64,000 nt of DNA from Bog-756 sp963741055 (GCA_963741055.1 CAVUGU010000018.1:52195-116194); one strand, 5' to 3'. Counted from the stretch's first letter, positions 46,415 to 57,757 are shown. A program made the numbers and translations. The notes: a model not told the origin generated them from the sequence alone.

Positions 46415-47602
46415 ATGCCTCGCTTCGATCCGTTCTGCGGACTGCGCTACGACGCGTCGCGTGCCGATCTCTCCATGGTGATCGCGCCCCCTTACGACGT
46501 CATCGCACCGGACGAACGTGCCCAGCTCGCCGAGCGGCACAGTGCGAATTCGGTCCGGGTCGAACTTCCCGAACCCGACTCGCGCTCGGGTCTCGATCGC
46601 TACGAGAACGCCGCCCATCTGCTGGCGCAGTGGCAGGACGACGGGATCCTGGTCCGCGACGCCACCCCTTCCTTCTACGCCTACCGGATGACCTCCCCCG
46701 AGGGTCATGCGACCAACGGGGTGATCGGCGCGCTCGGCGTCGACGAGGCAAGCGCCGCCTCGATCCTCCCCCACGAGCAGACCCTGCCGAAGGCCAAGAG
46801 CGACCGCCTCGACCTGTTACGGACCACCCGGGTCAACACCTCTCCGATCTGGGGCCTCTCCCTCCAGCCGGGCCTCACCGATTACTTCGTCCAGGACCGG
46901 CCGCCCGACCTCGAGGCGACCGACGACGACAAGGTGCACCACGAGCTCTGGCGGATCGAGGACCCTGCGATCGTGGACGCGGTGCGAGCGGCGGTCGCGG
47001 CCGCCCCGGTGGTGGTCGCGGACGGTCACCATCGCTACGAGACCTCGCGCACCTTCCTCTCGGAAACCGCCGACGCCGAGGGCGCCGACGCGGTGATGGC
47101 ACTCGTCGTCGAGCTCAGCGCCGAGCAGCTCGAGGTCGGGCCGATCCACCGCGTCCTGTCGGGACTCCCCGACGGGCTCGACCTGGTCGACGCCTTCTCC
47201 TCCTGGTTCGACGTCACCCGGGCCGGCGAGTGCGACGGGCGCACCCTCGCCGCGTTGGGCGAGTCCGAGTCGCTCGCACTCGTCCTGCCGTCCGGCGCGT
47301 GGCTGCTCAGCCCCAAGGACGGTACGCCCGAGGCAGCGGGCGCGGACCTCGACTCGTCGATGGTGGCATTGGTGATCGCCGAGCTGCCCGACCACGAGCT
47401 CTCCTTCGCCAACTCATGGCAGGACGCGGTGGCCGCGGTCGAGAACGAGGAGGCCCAGGCGGCCGTGCTCATCCGGCCGGTGTCGGTCGAGAAGATCGCC
47501 GAATTCGCCCACGCCGGGCGCCGGATGCCGCCGAAGACCACCTACTTCCGTCCGAAGCCGCGCACCGGGATGGTCTTCAGGCCCCTCTCTCTCCCCGGGT
47601 AG
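46415..47602 (+). CDS. DUF1015 protein
   Basis: 395 residues, intact. The whole-length DUF1015 pattern is visible: MPRFDPFCGLRYD, VIAPPYDVIAPDERAQLAER, ANGVIGALG-like block, ILPHEQTLPKAKSDRLDLLR, VVADGHHRYETSRTFL near residue 210, and KTTYFRPKPRTGMVFRPL at the end. No biochemical role is established; the GHHRY motif suggests a phosphotransfer or hydrolase active site. The ATG at 46415 is chosen because homologues begin MPRF; an ATG at 46397 is in frame and adds six residues. The stop codon is the first TAG of a short tandem repeat. Confidence 0.88.
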   Translation: MPRFDPFCGLRYDASRADLSMVIAPPYDVIAPDERAQLAERHSANSVRVELPEPDSRSGLDRYENAAHLLAQWQDDGILVRDATPSFYAYRMTSPEGHATNGVIGALGVDEASAASILPHEQTLPKAKSDRLDLLRTTRVNTSPIWGLSLQPGLTDYFVQDRPPDLEATDDDKVHHELWRIEDPAIVDAVRAAVAAAPVVVADGHHRYETSRTFLSETADAEGADAVMALVVELSAEQLEVGPIHRVLSGLPDGLDLVDAFSSWFDVTRAGECDGRTLAALGESESLALVLPSGAWLLSPKDGTPEAAGADLDSSMVALVIAELPDHELSFANSWQDAVAAVENEEAQAAVLIRPVSVEKIAEFAHAGRRMPPKTTYFRPKPRTGMVFRPLSLPG

Positions 47603-47647
47603 CCCCTTCCGAGTAGCCCTTCCGGGTAGCCGCTTCCGGGTAGCCGG
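47595..47647. repeat. Four-copy 13-14 bp tandem repeat over and after the DUF1015 stop codon
   Basis: CCGGGTAGCCCCTT (47595), CCGAGTAGCCCTT (47609), CCGGGTAGCCGCTT (47622) and CCGGGTAGCCGG (47636) follow one another without gaps. The first copy contains the stop codon. It may be a slippage-prone minisatellite. Confidence 0.7.
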
Positions 47648-47744
47648 CGGGGAATGACCCCTTTTGGGGAGGGGTGGGCGCTACTCTCCCTCCTCGGAAA
47701 TGGCGGTCTCCCTCTTCGGAAACGGCGGCCGGACACACGCGAGG

Positions 47745-48992
47745 GTGGGGAGGACGACCCACCGGCTGGTGGGAGCGTGCGTCGTGCTCGTCGCCCTGCT
47801 GGCGGCCTCTTGCGCCACGCCTTCGGCCACCCGTCCGGTCATCCTCCATCCGAAGAGCCCAGCCCCCGACTCGGCCACCCCCTCCTCGGCGACCTCGACC
47901 ACTCCCACCACTCCGGCCGTCTCTGCAGTCCCGACCACCTCGCCGTCGCCGGTCACCCCGGTGCCCGGGTGGAGCGCGCCGCTCACCACGTTGCCGCCGG
48001 GAGGCGGCTTCACCTCGGTGTCGTGCATCTCCGACACCTTCTGCGTCGGGGCCGGAGGTGGCGCGAACGACGCCGACGCGCTCGGGACCGCCGGGTCCGG
48101 GACCACCGTCTCGTGGGACGGCGCCGCCTGGTCCGACCCCTCGGTCTACTTTCCGGCGCCGGTGACCGGGCAGCCGACGGCGCCGCTCCTGCCGTCGATC
48201 GCCTGCACCGGTGGACCCCTCTGCGTGATCGTCGACGGGTCGGACCACGTGAGCACCGGAGAAGGGACCGACTGGTCCCCTCCTTCTCCACTCCCCACCT
48301 CCACCGCCATCCTGCAGGGCAACCCCGCCGACCCCGGTGCGGGACAGGCCGGCGCACGCGATGCCGCGGTGACCTGTGCCGACCCGACGTTCTGCGCGGC
48401 GGTCGACAACACCGGCCATGCGGCCTCACTGGTGGACGGGAGCTGGGTCGACCCGAGCACCTTCGGCACCAACGGGGTCTCGCTCTACGAGCGAGGTCTC
48501 GTCGGGATCACCTGCCCCACCTCCTCGATGTGCCGGGCGGTGGTCGGGACGTCGGTGCTCGACTGGGACGGCAACGGTTGGTCACAGGAGCCGTCGCCCT
48601 GGACCACCTCGCTGCCCCCTGGAGCGGCGGGTGGACCACAGGCGGCTGCCATCGGCTGCCCGACGACGACGCTCTGCGCCATCGTGAGCGGCGCCGACCT
48701 CTGGGTCGACCAACCGGGCCAGCCCTGGACGCCTCCGCAGACGATCGATCCGCAAGGCGGCCTCGACTCGATCTCCTGTCCGACCGCGACCTTCTGCATG
48801 GCCGCGGACGAGTCCGGGTCGGTGCTCCAGTGGGACGGCGGCTCTTGGTCCGCGCCGGCCCGGGTCCTCCCCGCAGCGACCCAGTACACCGGTGACCCGA
48901 CGACGGTGTCCTGTTCGGACCAGAGCTTCTGCATGGTGCTCAACGGTGACGGGGACTACGCGACCTACTCGGCACCCGGCAACAACGGCTGA
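47745..48992 (+). CDS. Secreted Cys-rich repeat lipoprotein
   Basis: 415 residues. The signal RLVGACVVLVALLAASCATP has the lipobox LAASC. A Pro/Ser/Thr-rich linker of about 65 residues follows, then six to seven repeats of roughly 45 residues. Each repeat pairs two Cys and an aromatic-Trp-Asp-Gly element (FTSVSCISDTFCVGAGGG; VSWDGAAWSDP; LDSISCPTATFCMAADESG; LQWDGGSWSAPARV). This looks like a disulfide-stapled beta-propeller displayed on the surface. Function unknown. The GTG at 47745 is preferred because it begins directly at the basic part of the signal; earlier in-frame starts at 47664 and 47700 would add an unlikely leader. Confidence 0.75.
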   Translation: MGRTTHRLVGACVVLVALLAASCATPSATRPVILHPKSPAPDSATPSSATSTTPTTPAVSAVPTTSPSPVTPVPGWSAPLTTLPPGGGFTSVSCISDTFCVGAGGGANDADALGTAGSGTTVSWDGAAWSDPSVYFPAPVTGQPTAPLLPSIACTGGPLCVIVDGSDHVSTGEGTDWSPPSPLPTSTAILQGNPADPGAGQAGARDAAVTCADPTFCAAVDNTGHAASLVDGSWVDPSTFGTNGVSLYERGLVGITCPTSSMCRAVVGTSVLDWDGNGWSQEPSPWTTSLPPGAAGGPQAAAIGCPTTTLCAIVSGADLWVDQPGQPWTPPQTIDPQGGLDSISCPTATFCMAADESGSVLQWDGGSWSAPARVLPAATQYTGDPTTVSCSDQSFCMVLNGDGDYATYSAPGNNG

Positions 48993-49031
48993 CCGGCCGA
49001 CCCGCGCAGCCGGCGGTGCGAGCGATTCGAT

Positions 49032-49595
49032 TCAGGCCGCCATCTCCGCCAGTGCGCAAACGGTGCGCCAGTTCCGAGTGGTCGCGACCGTCCCCAGGTT
49101 GCGCTCGAAAAAGGCGTTGTCGTAGGAGGTGGTGCCGTACCCCGAGGGGCAGTGGAGGAAGACCTCGGCACCCGCGACTTCGAAGCGGTCACCGCGGCCG
49201 GCGACCTTGCTGGCACCCACTTTGCGCAGCCGGTCGGCGGACGGCCGCTTGGACAGGAAGGTCACGTGCAACTTCGACGGGTCCTCGCCGGCGGCGATCA
49301 TCGGGTTGGTGTCGACGACCCGCTGGAGCTGTTTGGCGCTCCGTGCCACGACCGGCACCGACAGACCGAGTTCACGGGTGATCGCGTCCTCGAGCGCCTC
49401 AGCCGCCGACTCCGCCCGACCGCGCCCACGGAAGACGACGTTCCCACTCTGCAGGTAGGTGCGCGGATCCTCGTACCCGAGACCGGTCACGAGGGCGCAC
49501 AGGTCCTCCATCTTCATCCGGTTGTGATTCCCGAGGTTGATGCCGCGGAGCATCGCCACGAACGACCCGGTCGCCCGAGTCGAGCTCCCACTCAC
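49032..49595 (-). CDS. DUF1697 protein
   Basis: 187 residues, intact. FVAMLRGINLGNHNRMKMED and YLQSGNVVFRGRGR at the N-terminus and EVFLHCPSGYGTTSYDNAFF with TTRNWRTVCALAEM near the end are the full DUF1697 signature. Function unknown. The GTG start at 49595 overlaps the korB stop (GTGA), so it is translated from the kor transcript. Confidence 0.88.
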   Translation of the reverse strand: MSGSSTRATGSFVAMLRGINLGNHNRMKMEDLCALVTGLGYEDPRTYLQSGNVVFRGRGRAESAAEALEDAITRELGLSVPVVARSAKQLQRVVDTNPMIAAGEDPSKLHVTFLSKRPSADRLRKVGASKVAGRGDRFEVAGAEVFLHCPSGYGTTSYDNAFFERNLGTVATTRNWRTVCALAEMAA

Positions 49596-50664
49596 TCCTC
49601 GGCGTGGTCCGCCGAACCGTTGGTGTCGACCGTCCAGGTCGATCCCGAGCGGAGCAGAGTGGCGAGATCGCCGGCTCCGCGGCGATCCGTCGCGGTCGCG
49701 ATCTGCTCGGCCATCTGTGCCCCGTAGTCCGGTCGACCGACGTCGCGGAAGACGCCGATCGGGGTCGGCTCGTAGGGTCCCCTCGAGAGGCGGCTCAGCT
49801 GGAAGGCGAGCCCGGGGTTCTCGCGGTGCTCGTCGTGCACGAGCAGCGCCGACTCTCCGACGTCCGCGACCGCGACGACTTCGACCGAGCCGTCGCGGTG
49901 GAGCACGACGCCGTGCTCGCCCTCCGCGCCGAAACGGATCGGCTCCCCGTGCACCAGGGGGATCAGCATGTCCGCCCGGTGCTCCTTGCCGGTGATCTCC
50001 TCGAAGGCGCCGTCGTTGAAGACGTTGCAGTTCTGGTAGATCTCGACGAAGGAGGCACCACGGTGGGCGTGGGCGCGCCGGAAGGTCTCCATCATGTGCT
50101 TCCGGTCCATGTCGTGGGTGCGCGCGACGAAGGTGGCCTCGGCCCCGAGCGCCAGGCTCAAGGGGTTGAAGGGCTGCTCGAGCGAGCCGAAAGGCGTCGA
50201 CTTGGTGACCTTGGCCACCTCGGAGGTCGGTGAGTACTGCCCCTTGGTCAACCCGTAGATCTGGTTGTTGAAGAGCAGGATGGTCAGGTTCACGTTGCGG
50301 CGGAGCGCGTGGATCAGGTGGTTGCCGCCGATCGACAAGGCGTCCCCGTCACCGGTCACCACCCAGACGTCGAGGTCGGGACGGGTCGTCGCCAGGCCGG
50401 TTGCGATTGCGGGCGCTCGCCCGTGGATCGAGTGCATCCCGTAGGTGTTCATGTAGTACGGCAGTCGTGCCGCGCAGCCGATTCCGGAGAGGAAGACGGT
50501 GTCCTCGCGCCGCACTCCGAGCTCGGGCATCAGCATCTGCACCGCCGCCAGGATCGAGTAGTCGCCGCAGCCGGGGCACCAACGGACCTCCTGGTCGGAG
50601 GTCCAGTCCTTCCGTGAGGTGACCGGGACCGGCACGGACTGCGCCCCGGTGTCGACGACGTCGG

Positions 50665-50668
<4 letters not shown>
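49592..50668 (-). CDS. korB: 2-oxoacid:ferredoxin oxidoreductase, beta subunit
   Basis: 358 residues, intact. Binds thiamine diphosphate and carries the catalytic site with KorA; makes succinyl-CoA from 2-oxoglutarate (or the reverse) with ferredoxin. EVRWCPGCGDYSILAAVQ holds cluster cysteines, and the TPP motif is VVTGDGDALSIGGNHLIHAL followed by FNNQIYGLTKGQYSPTS. The start codon overlaps the korA stop by 4 bp. The 2-oxoglutarate assignment follows from the close match to mycobacterial KorB; pyruvate cannot be fully excluded. Confidence 0.93.
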
Positions 50669-52593
<1,925 letters not shown>

Positions 52594-52766
52594 CCTGCTC
52601 CTCTTCGCGCTGCTCGTCCGCGCCCGATCGCCGGGGAGCGCCTCGGTGTCGGTCGCGAATACCGGCGCTCCCGTAGGCGCCGGGACGTTTCGTAATGCGT
52701 CCTCTGCCGCAGTCTACCGTCCGCGACGCCCCGATCGCGGGCCCCCGGCAGCCGGCCGGTGATCGG

Positions 52767-53816
52767 TCAGGCGATGGTCACCGAGGAGTCGAGGTAGACG
52801 TCCTGGACGGCGTGGATCAGGGCCGCGCCTTCGTCGGTCGGACGGGAGAAGGACTTGCGCCCCACGATGAGGCCGGATCCACCCGCCCGCTTGTTGATGA
52901 CCGCGGTCCGGACTGCGTCCGCCAGGTCGTCCGCGCCCTTCGAGTCGCCTCCCGAGTTGATCATCGGGATTCGCCCGGCGTAGCAATTGACCACCTGCCA
53001 GCGTGTCAGGTCGATCGGATTGTCGGTGGTCAGCTGGCTGTAGACGAGCGGATCGGTGCGGCCGAACTTGAGCGCGTTGTAGCCGCCGTTGTTCTCGGCC
53101 TGCTTCTGTTTGATGATGTCGGCCTCGATGGTCACGCCGAGATGGTTGGCCTGTCCGGTGAGGTCCGCCGAGAGGTGGTAGTCGGTGTCGCCCTGCTTGA
53201 AGGCAGCGTTGCGGAGGTAGGTCCAGAGCACCGTGAACATGCCGTGCCGGTGCGCTTCGGCGAAGGCCTTCGAGACCTCGACGATCTGGCGGTCCGCGAG
53301 CTCCGAGCCGTAGTAGATGGTTGCGCCCACCCCCACTGCACCGAGATCGGCTGCCTGGCGCACGCTACCGAACATCACCTGGTCATAGGTGTTCGGGTAG
53401 TTGAGGAAGTCGTTGTGGTTGAGCTTCACGATGAAGGGGATGCGGTGGACGTAGCGGCGCGACACGATCCCGAGTCCTCCGAGGGTGGTGGCGATCGCAT
53501 TGCAGTCCGCCGCGATGGCGAGGTCGCAGAGCTTCGCCGGATCGAAGTACGCCGGGTACTTGGAGAAACTCGCCGCAGCCGAGTGCTCGATCCCCTGGTC
53601 CACCGGGAGGATCGAGAGATAGCCGGTCCCGGCGAGTCGTCCCTTGTTGTAGACGGTCCCGAGGTTGCGGAGCACCGTCGAGGGCCGGTCCGAGTCGATG
53701 AAGATCCGGTCGAGGTGATCGGGCCCCGGTAGGAGGAGGTTCTCCGCCGGGAACGCCTTCGCGGTGTGGTTGAGAAGCGAATCCGCCTCGTCGCCGAGCA
53801 GCTTTTCGAGATCCAT
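52767..53816 (-). CDS. Class I fructose-bisphosphate aldolase, archaeal (DhnA/FbaB) type
   Basis: 349 residues, intact. Contains GYLSILPVDQGIEHSAAASF, the PxDQGxEH signature of the archaeal-type class I family, and IPFIVKLNHNDFLNYPNTYD, where the Schiff-base or phosphate-binding Lys is expected, then GAVGVGATIYYGSELADRQI and MINSGGDSKGADDL for phosphate binding. It cleaves fructose-1,6-bisphosphate reversibly without metal. TAGGCT at 53823-53828 ends 6 nt before the ATG at 53816, a leaderless promoter that overlaps the end of the TPR gene. Confidence 0.92.
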   Translation of the reverse strand: MDLEKLLGDEADSLLNHTAKAFPAENLLLPGPDHLDRIFIDSDRPSTVLRNLGTVYNKGRLAGTGYLSILPVDQGIEHSAAASFSKYPAYFDPAKLCDLAIAADCNAIATTLGGLGIVSRRYVHRIPFIVKLNHNDFLNYPNTYDQVMFGSVRQAADLGAVGVGATIYYGSELADRQIVEVSKAFAEAHRHGMFTVLWTYLRNAAFKQGDTDYHLSADLTGQANHLGVTIEADIIKQKQAENNGGYNALKFGRTDPLVYSQLTTDNPIDLTRWQVVNCYAGRIPMINSGGDSKGADDLADAVRTAVINKRAGGSGLIVGRKSFSRPTDEGAALIHAVQDVYLDSSVTIA

Positions 53817-53822
53817 CCGAAA

Positions 53823-53828
53823 AGCCTA
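53823..53828 (-). promoter_or_regulatory. -10 element (TAGGCT) of the aldolase gene, leaderless
   Basis: Minus-strand TAGGCT is followed by 6 nt (TTTCGG) and the ATG at 53816. It overlaps the stop codon of the upstream TPR gene (53826-53828). Confidence 0.5.
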
Positions 53829-55337
53829 ACGGCCGCCGCGGGGCCGTTTCGACGCCGAGCGGTGCCGGGTCGGACGACCGAGCGCGTCGAGGCGGTCTCT
53901 CACGTCGTAGGCGTCGGGTTCGGAGGCGTCGATCCGCTGGAAGAGCTCGCGGGCCCGGGAGAGCTCCCCCGATCGCTCCATCAGATCGCCGAGGACGTAC
54001 CACTGCCGCAGATGGCGTTCGGCGGGGTTCCGCACCGGCCGACCCGCGCCGGCGCCGGTCAGCAGGGCGATCGCCCCGGCCAGGTCACCGCGGTCTGCAC
54101 GATCCCCCGCGAGCACCATCCGACCCTCGGCGAGCACCTCGGGATCGGGGGAGCCCCGGCGGAGCTCGTCGTAGAGCGCTTCGACCCGACGATGGCGGCC
54201 GAGCGCCCGCTCGCAGTCCATCCGAACCGGATGCTGGTCGACCGAGCCCGACAGGCGGGCGTACGCCTCGAGGTTGGTGCGCGCCGCCCTCCAGTAGCTC
54301 TGCTGGTACTGGCTCAGTCCGAGCAGCTCGCGCGCCGAGGGCGCATCGGGCACCGCGTCCACGACCGTCCGCAACATCCTCGACGCGTCGCGGTAGCGAC
54401 CGCGTTCGTACGCGCCGATCGCCGAGGTCATCCGCTCGGTGACCCGCTCGCGCAGGTGGTTCCAGTCGGGACCCGCCGCCGAGGCGAGCTCCCCGAGCAG
54501 ATCGGCCGGCAACGCGGCGGGCTGATGGACCCGGTTGGCCGGAGGGTGCAGCGAGCGTTCGCGACCGCCACCGGCAGGTGGGCGATCGGTACGCACGAAG
54601 CGTTCCGGTACGAACTCCTCTGCTGCTCCACGTCGGCTCGGGGTAGCTGTTCCGGTGGGCGGCGTCGCGCTCGGTCCCTCGCGGACCGCTCGAGCCCCGT
54701 GGCGCGCAACGCTCCCCCAGCCCGCGCGCGCCACGTCGTCACGACCTTGCGGTGATCTGGCCCGGTCCCCGCTGTCCGGTCCCTGCTGGTCCGGTCCCTG
54801 CCGCTCGGTCCCTGCTGGCCCAGTCCCTCTGCTGCCCTGCCGGCCCGAGCTCTGTTGTCGGCGGCTCTGTGGACCGCGACCCGGTGCACCCCGGCTCTGT
54901 GCGCCCCGGCTCTGTGTATTGCGGCCGGGAGCCCCGCCCGAGGCGCGAGGTCGACTCGTCCCCCGGACACCAGTTCGTTCTTGTCGGTCGTCTTGTCGGC
55001 CACTTCCGGACTGCCCGCCTTCCCGTCGTGGCCGCCTTTGATCGGACCGGCGATCGCCGCCCTCCGCGGAGCGTCGCGATCCGCTGCTCGCATTTCGACC
55101 GGAGCTGCCGGCCGAACGCCTGCCGGTGGGCTTCGCTGTGGGAGGAGCCCCCCTCGCACCGGTGCCGCGCGATCGGGCAGCGGCGGTCCCGCGTCCGCCG
55201 CGCGCATCTGCTCGCCCACCGGATCGGCCCTCGGCTCCTCCCGATCGGTCGTTTCGTCGAGCGGAACCCTGCGAGCGACTCCCCTGTTGCTGGGTTCGTC
55301 GCGGGCGCGGCGAACCAGAGGGAGTGCGGGGTGCCAT
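53826..55337 (-). CDS. TPR-like protein with a long RG-rich disordered N-terminus
   Basis: 503 residues. About the first 260 residues are low complexity, rich in Arg, Gly, Ser and Gln, with many RG and SRG steps (for example NTQSRGAQSRGAPGRGPQSR). The C-terminal 240 residues are helical with TPR-like pairs: MTSAIGAYERGRYRDASRML, LGLSQYQQSYWRAARTNLEA, WYVLGDLMERSGELSRAREL. No enzyme motif, signal peptide or membrane helix. RG-rich regions often bind RNA or drive condensation, and TPRs bind proteins, so a ribonucleoprotein scaffold is possible, but this is inference. TACAGT at 55344-55349 is 6 nt before the ATG at 55337. The DNA of the disordered part holds short tandem repeats (54770-54930). 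Confidence 0.75.
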   Translation of the reverse strand: MAPRTPSGSPRPRRTQQQGSRSQGSARRNDRSGGAEGRSGGRADARGGRGTAAARSRGTGARGAPPTAKPTGRRSAGSSGRNASSGSRRSAEGGDRRSDQRRPRREGGQSGSGRQDDRQERTGVRGTSRPRASGGAPGRNTQSRGAQSRGAPGRGPQSRRQQSSGRQGSRGTGPAGTERQGPDQQGPDSGDRARSPQGRDDVARAGWGSVARHGARAVREGPSATPPTGTATPSRRGAAEEFVPERFVRTDRPPAGGGRERSLHPPANRVHQPAALPADLLGELASAAGPDWNHLRERVTERMTSAIGAYERGRYRDASRMLRTVVDAVPDAPSARELLGLSQYQQSYWRAARTNLEAYARLSGSVDQHPVRMDCERALGRHRRVEALYDELRRGSPDPEVLAEGRMVLAGDRADRGDLAGAIALLTGAGAGRPVRNPAERHLRQWYVLGDLMERSGELSRARELFQRIDASEPDAYDVRDRLDALGRPTRHRSASKRPRGGR

Positions 55338-55343
55338 GACGTC

Positions 55344-55349
55344 ACTGTA
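55344..55349 (-). promoter_or_regulatory. -10 element (TACAGT) of the TPR gene, leaderless
   Basis: Minus-strand TACAGT is followed by 6 nt (GACGTC) and the ATG at 55337. Confidence 0.5.
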
Positions 55350-55521
55350 GTTCTGCGGGTCTTGCTCGAATCGCCGCGCCTTGCACTCCTCGCGGCCCGC
55401 TGCCACGCAGGACGAGGGGTCTTCTACCCTGGTCCGGAACGTGGAGCCGACCAACCGAACGTGGACCGGATCGACCGGAACGCACCTCACCGACGCACCG
55501 CCGAACGACGGAGTACGCCGA

Positions 55522-56398
55522 ATGAGCTGGATCGCCGCGCTCCTGCTCGGGATCGTCGCCACGTCGTGTGGCGTGTCGGCCGGCGCCTCGCACCCGAAAG
55601 CGGAAACCGGCCACCCAACTTCGGACGTCGCCGCGCTCTCGCCGGCGGCACTCGCCCAGACCAGAAAGACCTTCCACGACCAGATCGTCACCGACGCGGC
55701 CGCGTTCGCGAGCGATGTCGACTCACTGCAGTCGAGGGTCGAGAGCGGCGATCTCGCAGGCGCCCGTCAGGCAGAGCTCGCCGCGCAGGCGGACTACGAC
55801 CACTTTCGCCTGCTCGAACAGGACAACTCGGTCAACGCCTCGACGCTCGACGAGCTGGCCTCCGAAGTGAGGCCGGGCCAGACGTTCGCCGGTCTGCATG
55901 CGGTCGAGCGCGACCTGTGGACCTCGGGCGGGGACGCATCCGCTGACGCCTCGGCCCTCGCGGGCCAAGCACCGGTCGCCGAGTACCTGCTCGCTCGCGA
56001 CGAGCTCGACCCAGAGGCGATCGGGACCACCGCGGTCGCCGAGCTCGGGTGGGCAGCCGATTGGGCCATTCCGGGACGCGAAGAGCTCTATTCACATGAC
56101 GACGCCGTCGACATCGCCGCGACCGTGAGCGCCGCCGACGAGGCCTTCGACTCGATCACACCCCTCGGCACCACGGTCGCGCCCGGCGCTGACCGCTTCG
56201 GTGAGAAGCGACTTCCACACACTGTCCTCGCAGGTCACGGCGCTCGGACCGCCCACCCAGGTGGTCGACTCGGCCATCGGCGCGGGCGAACAACGCGCGC
56301 TCACCCAAACAGTCGACGCCACCGCAGCCGCCCTCTCGAAGCTCGCCGCGACTCTCGTTCCCTACGGGACGCGCCAGCCCGCGGCCTACCCGTCATGA
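55522..56398 (+). CDS. efeO: EfeO/EfeM-type imelysin lipoprotein (one frameshift)
   Basis: About 291 residues. A signal with a lipobox-like end (AALLLGIVATSCGVSAG) precedes an imelysin/M75 helical domain. The HxxE metal motif is in FAGLHAVERDLWTSGGDA. This is the periplasmic iron-binding part of the EfeUOB ferrous-iron system, in the EfeM form without the cupredoxin domain. After TTVAPGA (about 56195) the frame changes by one base, and RSDFHTLSSQVTALGPPTQV continues to the stop at 56398. The stop overlaps the efeB start (ATGA). The usual permease EfeU (FTR1 family) is not upstream; the neighbouring gene there is the divergent TPR gene. Confidence 0.82.
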
Positions 56399-57696
56399 CC
56401 TCGAAGAATCCCGCCTCCCGAGCCGGCGCCGGCGCGCAGGAATCCCATGACCGGGGCATCTCGATCTCCCGCCGTCAGCTGCTCGCCGGATCAGGGCTCG
56501 CATCGGCAGCCCTGCTGGCCGGTGCCGCGACTCCTGGTGTGGCCGCGGCCGCAACGTCCGGAGCGACGTCGCCGCCAGCCGACTCCTCCTCGACCGTCCC
56601 GTTCCACGGAGCCCACCAGGCCGGCATCGTGACTCCCGAGCAGGCCCGGATGGTCTTTGCGACCTACGACCTCACCGCGCCGGACCTCGCAGCGGTGGCT
56701 GCCCTCCTCACCGTGTGGACCGACGCGGCGACGCGACTCACCGCCGGAGAACCACTCGCCGGAGAGGGTGGGTCCTTCGCTCCCCCGGTCGACACCGGCG
56801 AGGCAGTCGGTCTCGGACCGTCTCGCCTGACCCTCACCGTCGGGTTCGGACCGGGTCTCTTCGACGGACGCTTCGGGCTCGCCTCCTTACGACCGGCGGC
56901 GTTGGCCGAACTTCCGCCATTTGCCGGCGATCAGCTCGACGCCGGCACGAGCGGCGGCGACCTCTGCGTCCAGGCCTGTGCGGACGACCCCCAGGTGGCC
57001 TTCCACGCGATCCACAACCTCAGCCGTCTGGCGCTCGGCACCGCCACCTTGCGCTTCGTTCAGTCCGGCTTCGGCCGCACTGCCGCGCCGGGTGCCGGAC
57101 AACCCACACCGCGCAACCTGCTCGGCTTCCACGACGGGACCGCCAACCCCGATCCGAGCGACGACGCGGCGATGCGCCGGATCGTGTGGGTCGACCACGG
57201 TGGCGACCAACAGTGGATGGTCGGCGGTTCGTACCTGGTCGCGAGACGGGTTCGCATCCACCTCGAGCAGTGGGACCGGAGCACCGTCGAGGAGCAAGAG
57301 CGCACGATCGGTCGGATGAAGGTGTCGGGGGCGCCACTCGGAGGTACGCACGAGGACCAGCCGGTCGACCTCAATGCCCTCACCGCCGACGGCGAGCTGG
57401 TGATCCCCGACAGCGCCCACATCCGGGTGGCGTCACCGGCCACGAACGGCGGCCAGGCCATCCTGCGCCGCGGTTACAGCTTCGCCGACGGAATCGACCC
57501 GGTCACCGGTGAGCTCGACGCAGGTCTGTTCTTCGTCTGCTTCCAGAAGGACCCACGCGTCCAGTTCGTCCCCATCCAACAGCGTCTCTCCGAGAACGAT
57601 GCGCTCGATCAGTACCTCGTGCACACCACGAGCGGAGTCTTCGCGTGCCCACCTGGTGTCCGTCCGGGAGAGAGCCTCGGAGCAGGGCTCCTCTGA
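56395..57696 (+). CDS. efeB: DyP-type peroxidase / deferrochelatase EfeB
   Basis: 433 residues, intact. A twin-arginine signal (ISRRQLLAGSGLASAALLAG) directs export of the folded haem protein. DyP marks: LTVGFGPGLFDGRFGLASLR, NLLGFHDGTANPDPSDDAAM with the GxxDG catalytic Asp, and PDSAHIRVASPATNGGQAIL with the haem-ligand His. EfeB oxidises ferrous iron or removes iron from haem in the EfeUOB system. The ATG at 56395 lies inside the efeO stop, so the two are translationally coupled. It ends 62 bp before the rRNA terminator, which points in the other direction and can end both transcripts. Confidence 0.93.
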   Translation: MTSKNPASRAGAGAQESHDRGISISRRQLLAGSGLASAALLAGAATPGVAAAATSGATSPPADSSSTVPFHGAHQAGIVTPEQARMVFATYDLTAPDLAAVAALLTVWTDAATRLTAGEPLAGEGGSFAPPVDTGEAVGLGPSRLTLTVGFGPGLFDGRFGLASLRPAALAELPPFAGDQLDAGTSGGDLCVQACADDPQVAFHAIHNLSRLALGTATLRFVQSGFGRTAAPGAGQPTPRNLLGFHDGTANPDPSDDAAMRRIVWVDHGGDQQWMVGGSYLVARRVRIHLEQWDRSTVEEQERTIGRMKVSGAPLGGTHEDQPVDLNALTADGELVIPDSAHIRVASPATNGGQAILRRGYSFADGIDPVTGELDAGLFFVCFQKDPRVQFVPIQQRLSENDALDQYLVHTTSGVFACPPGVRPGESLGAGLL

Positions 57697-57757
57697 ACCG
57701 ACTTTTGCTCCGTCGCTGACTTCGCCATCGGCGACCGCGCTGCCCTGAACCCGGACG

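Noticed and set aside
47595..47647. CRISPR-like array
   Set aside because: The units are 13-14 bp, directly adjacent without spacers, and no cas gene is in the window.
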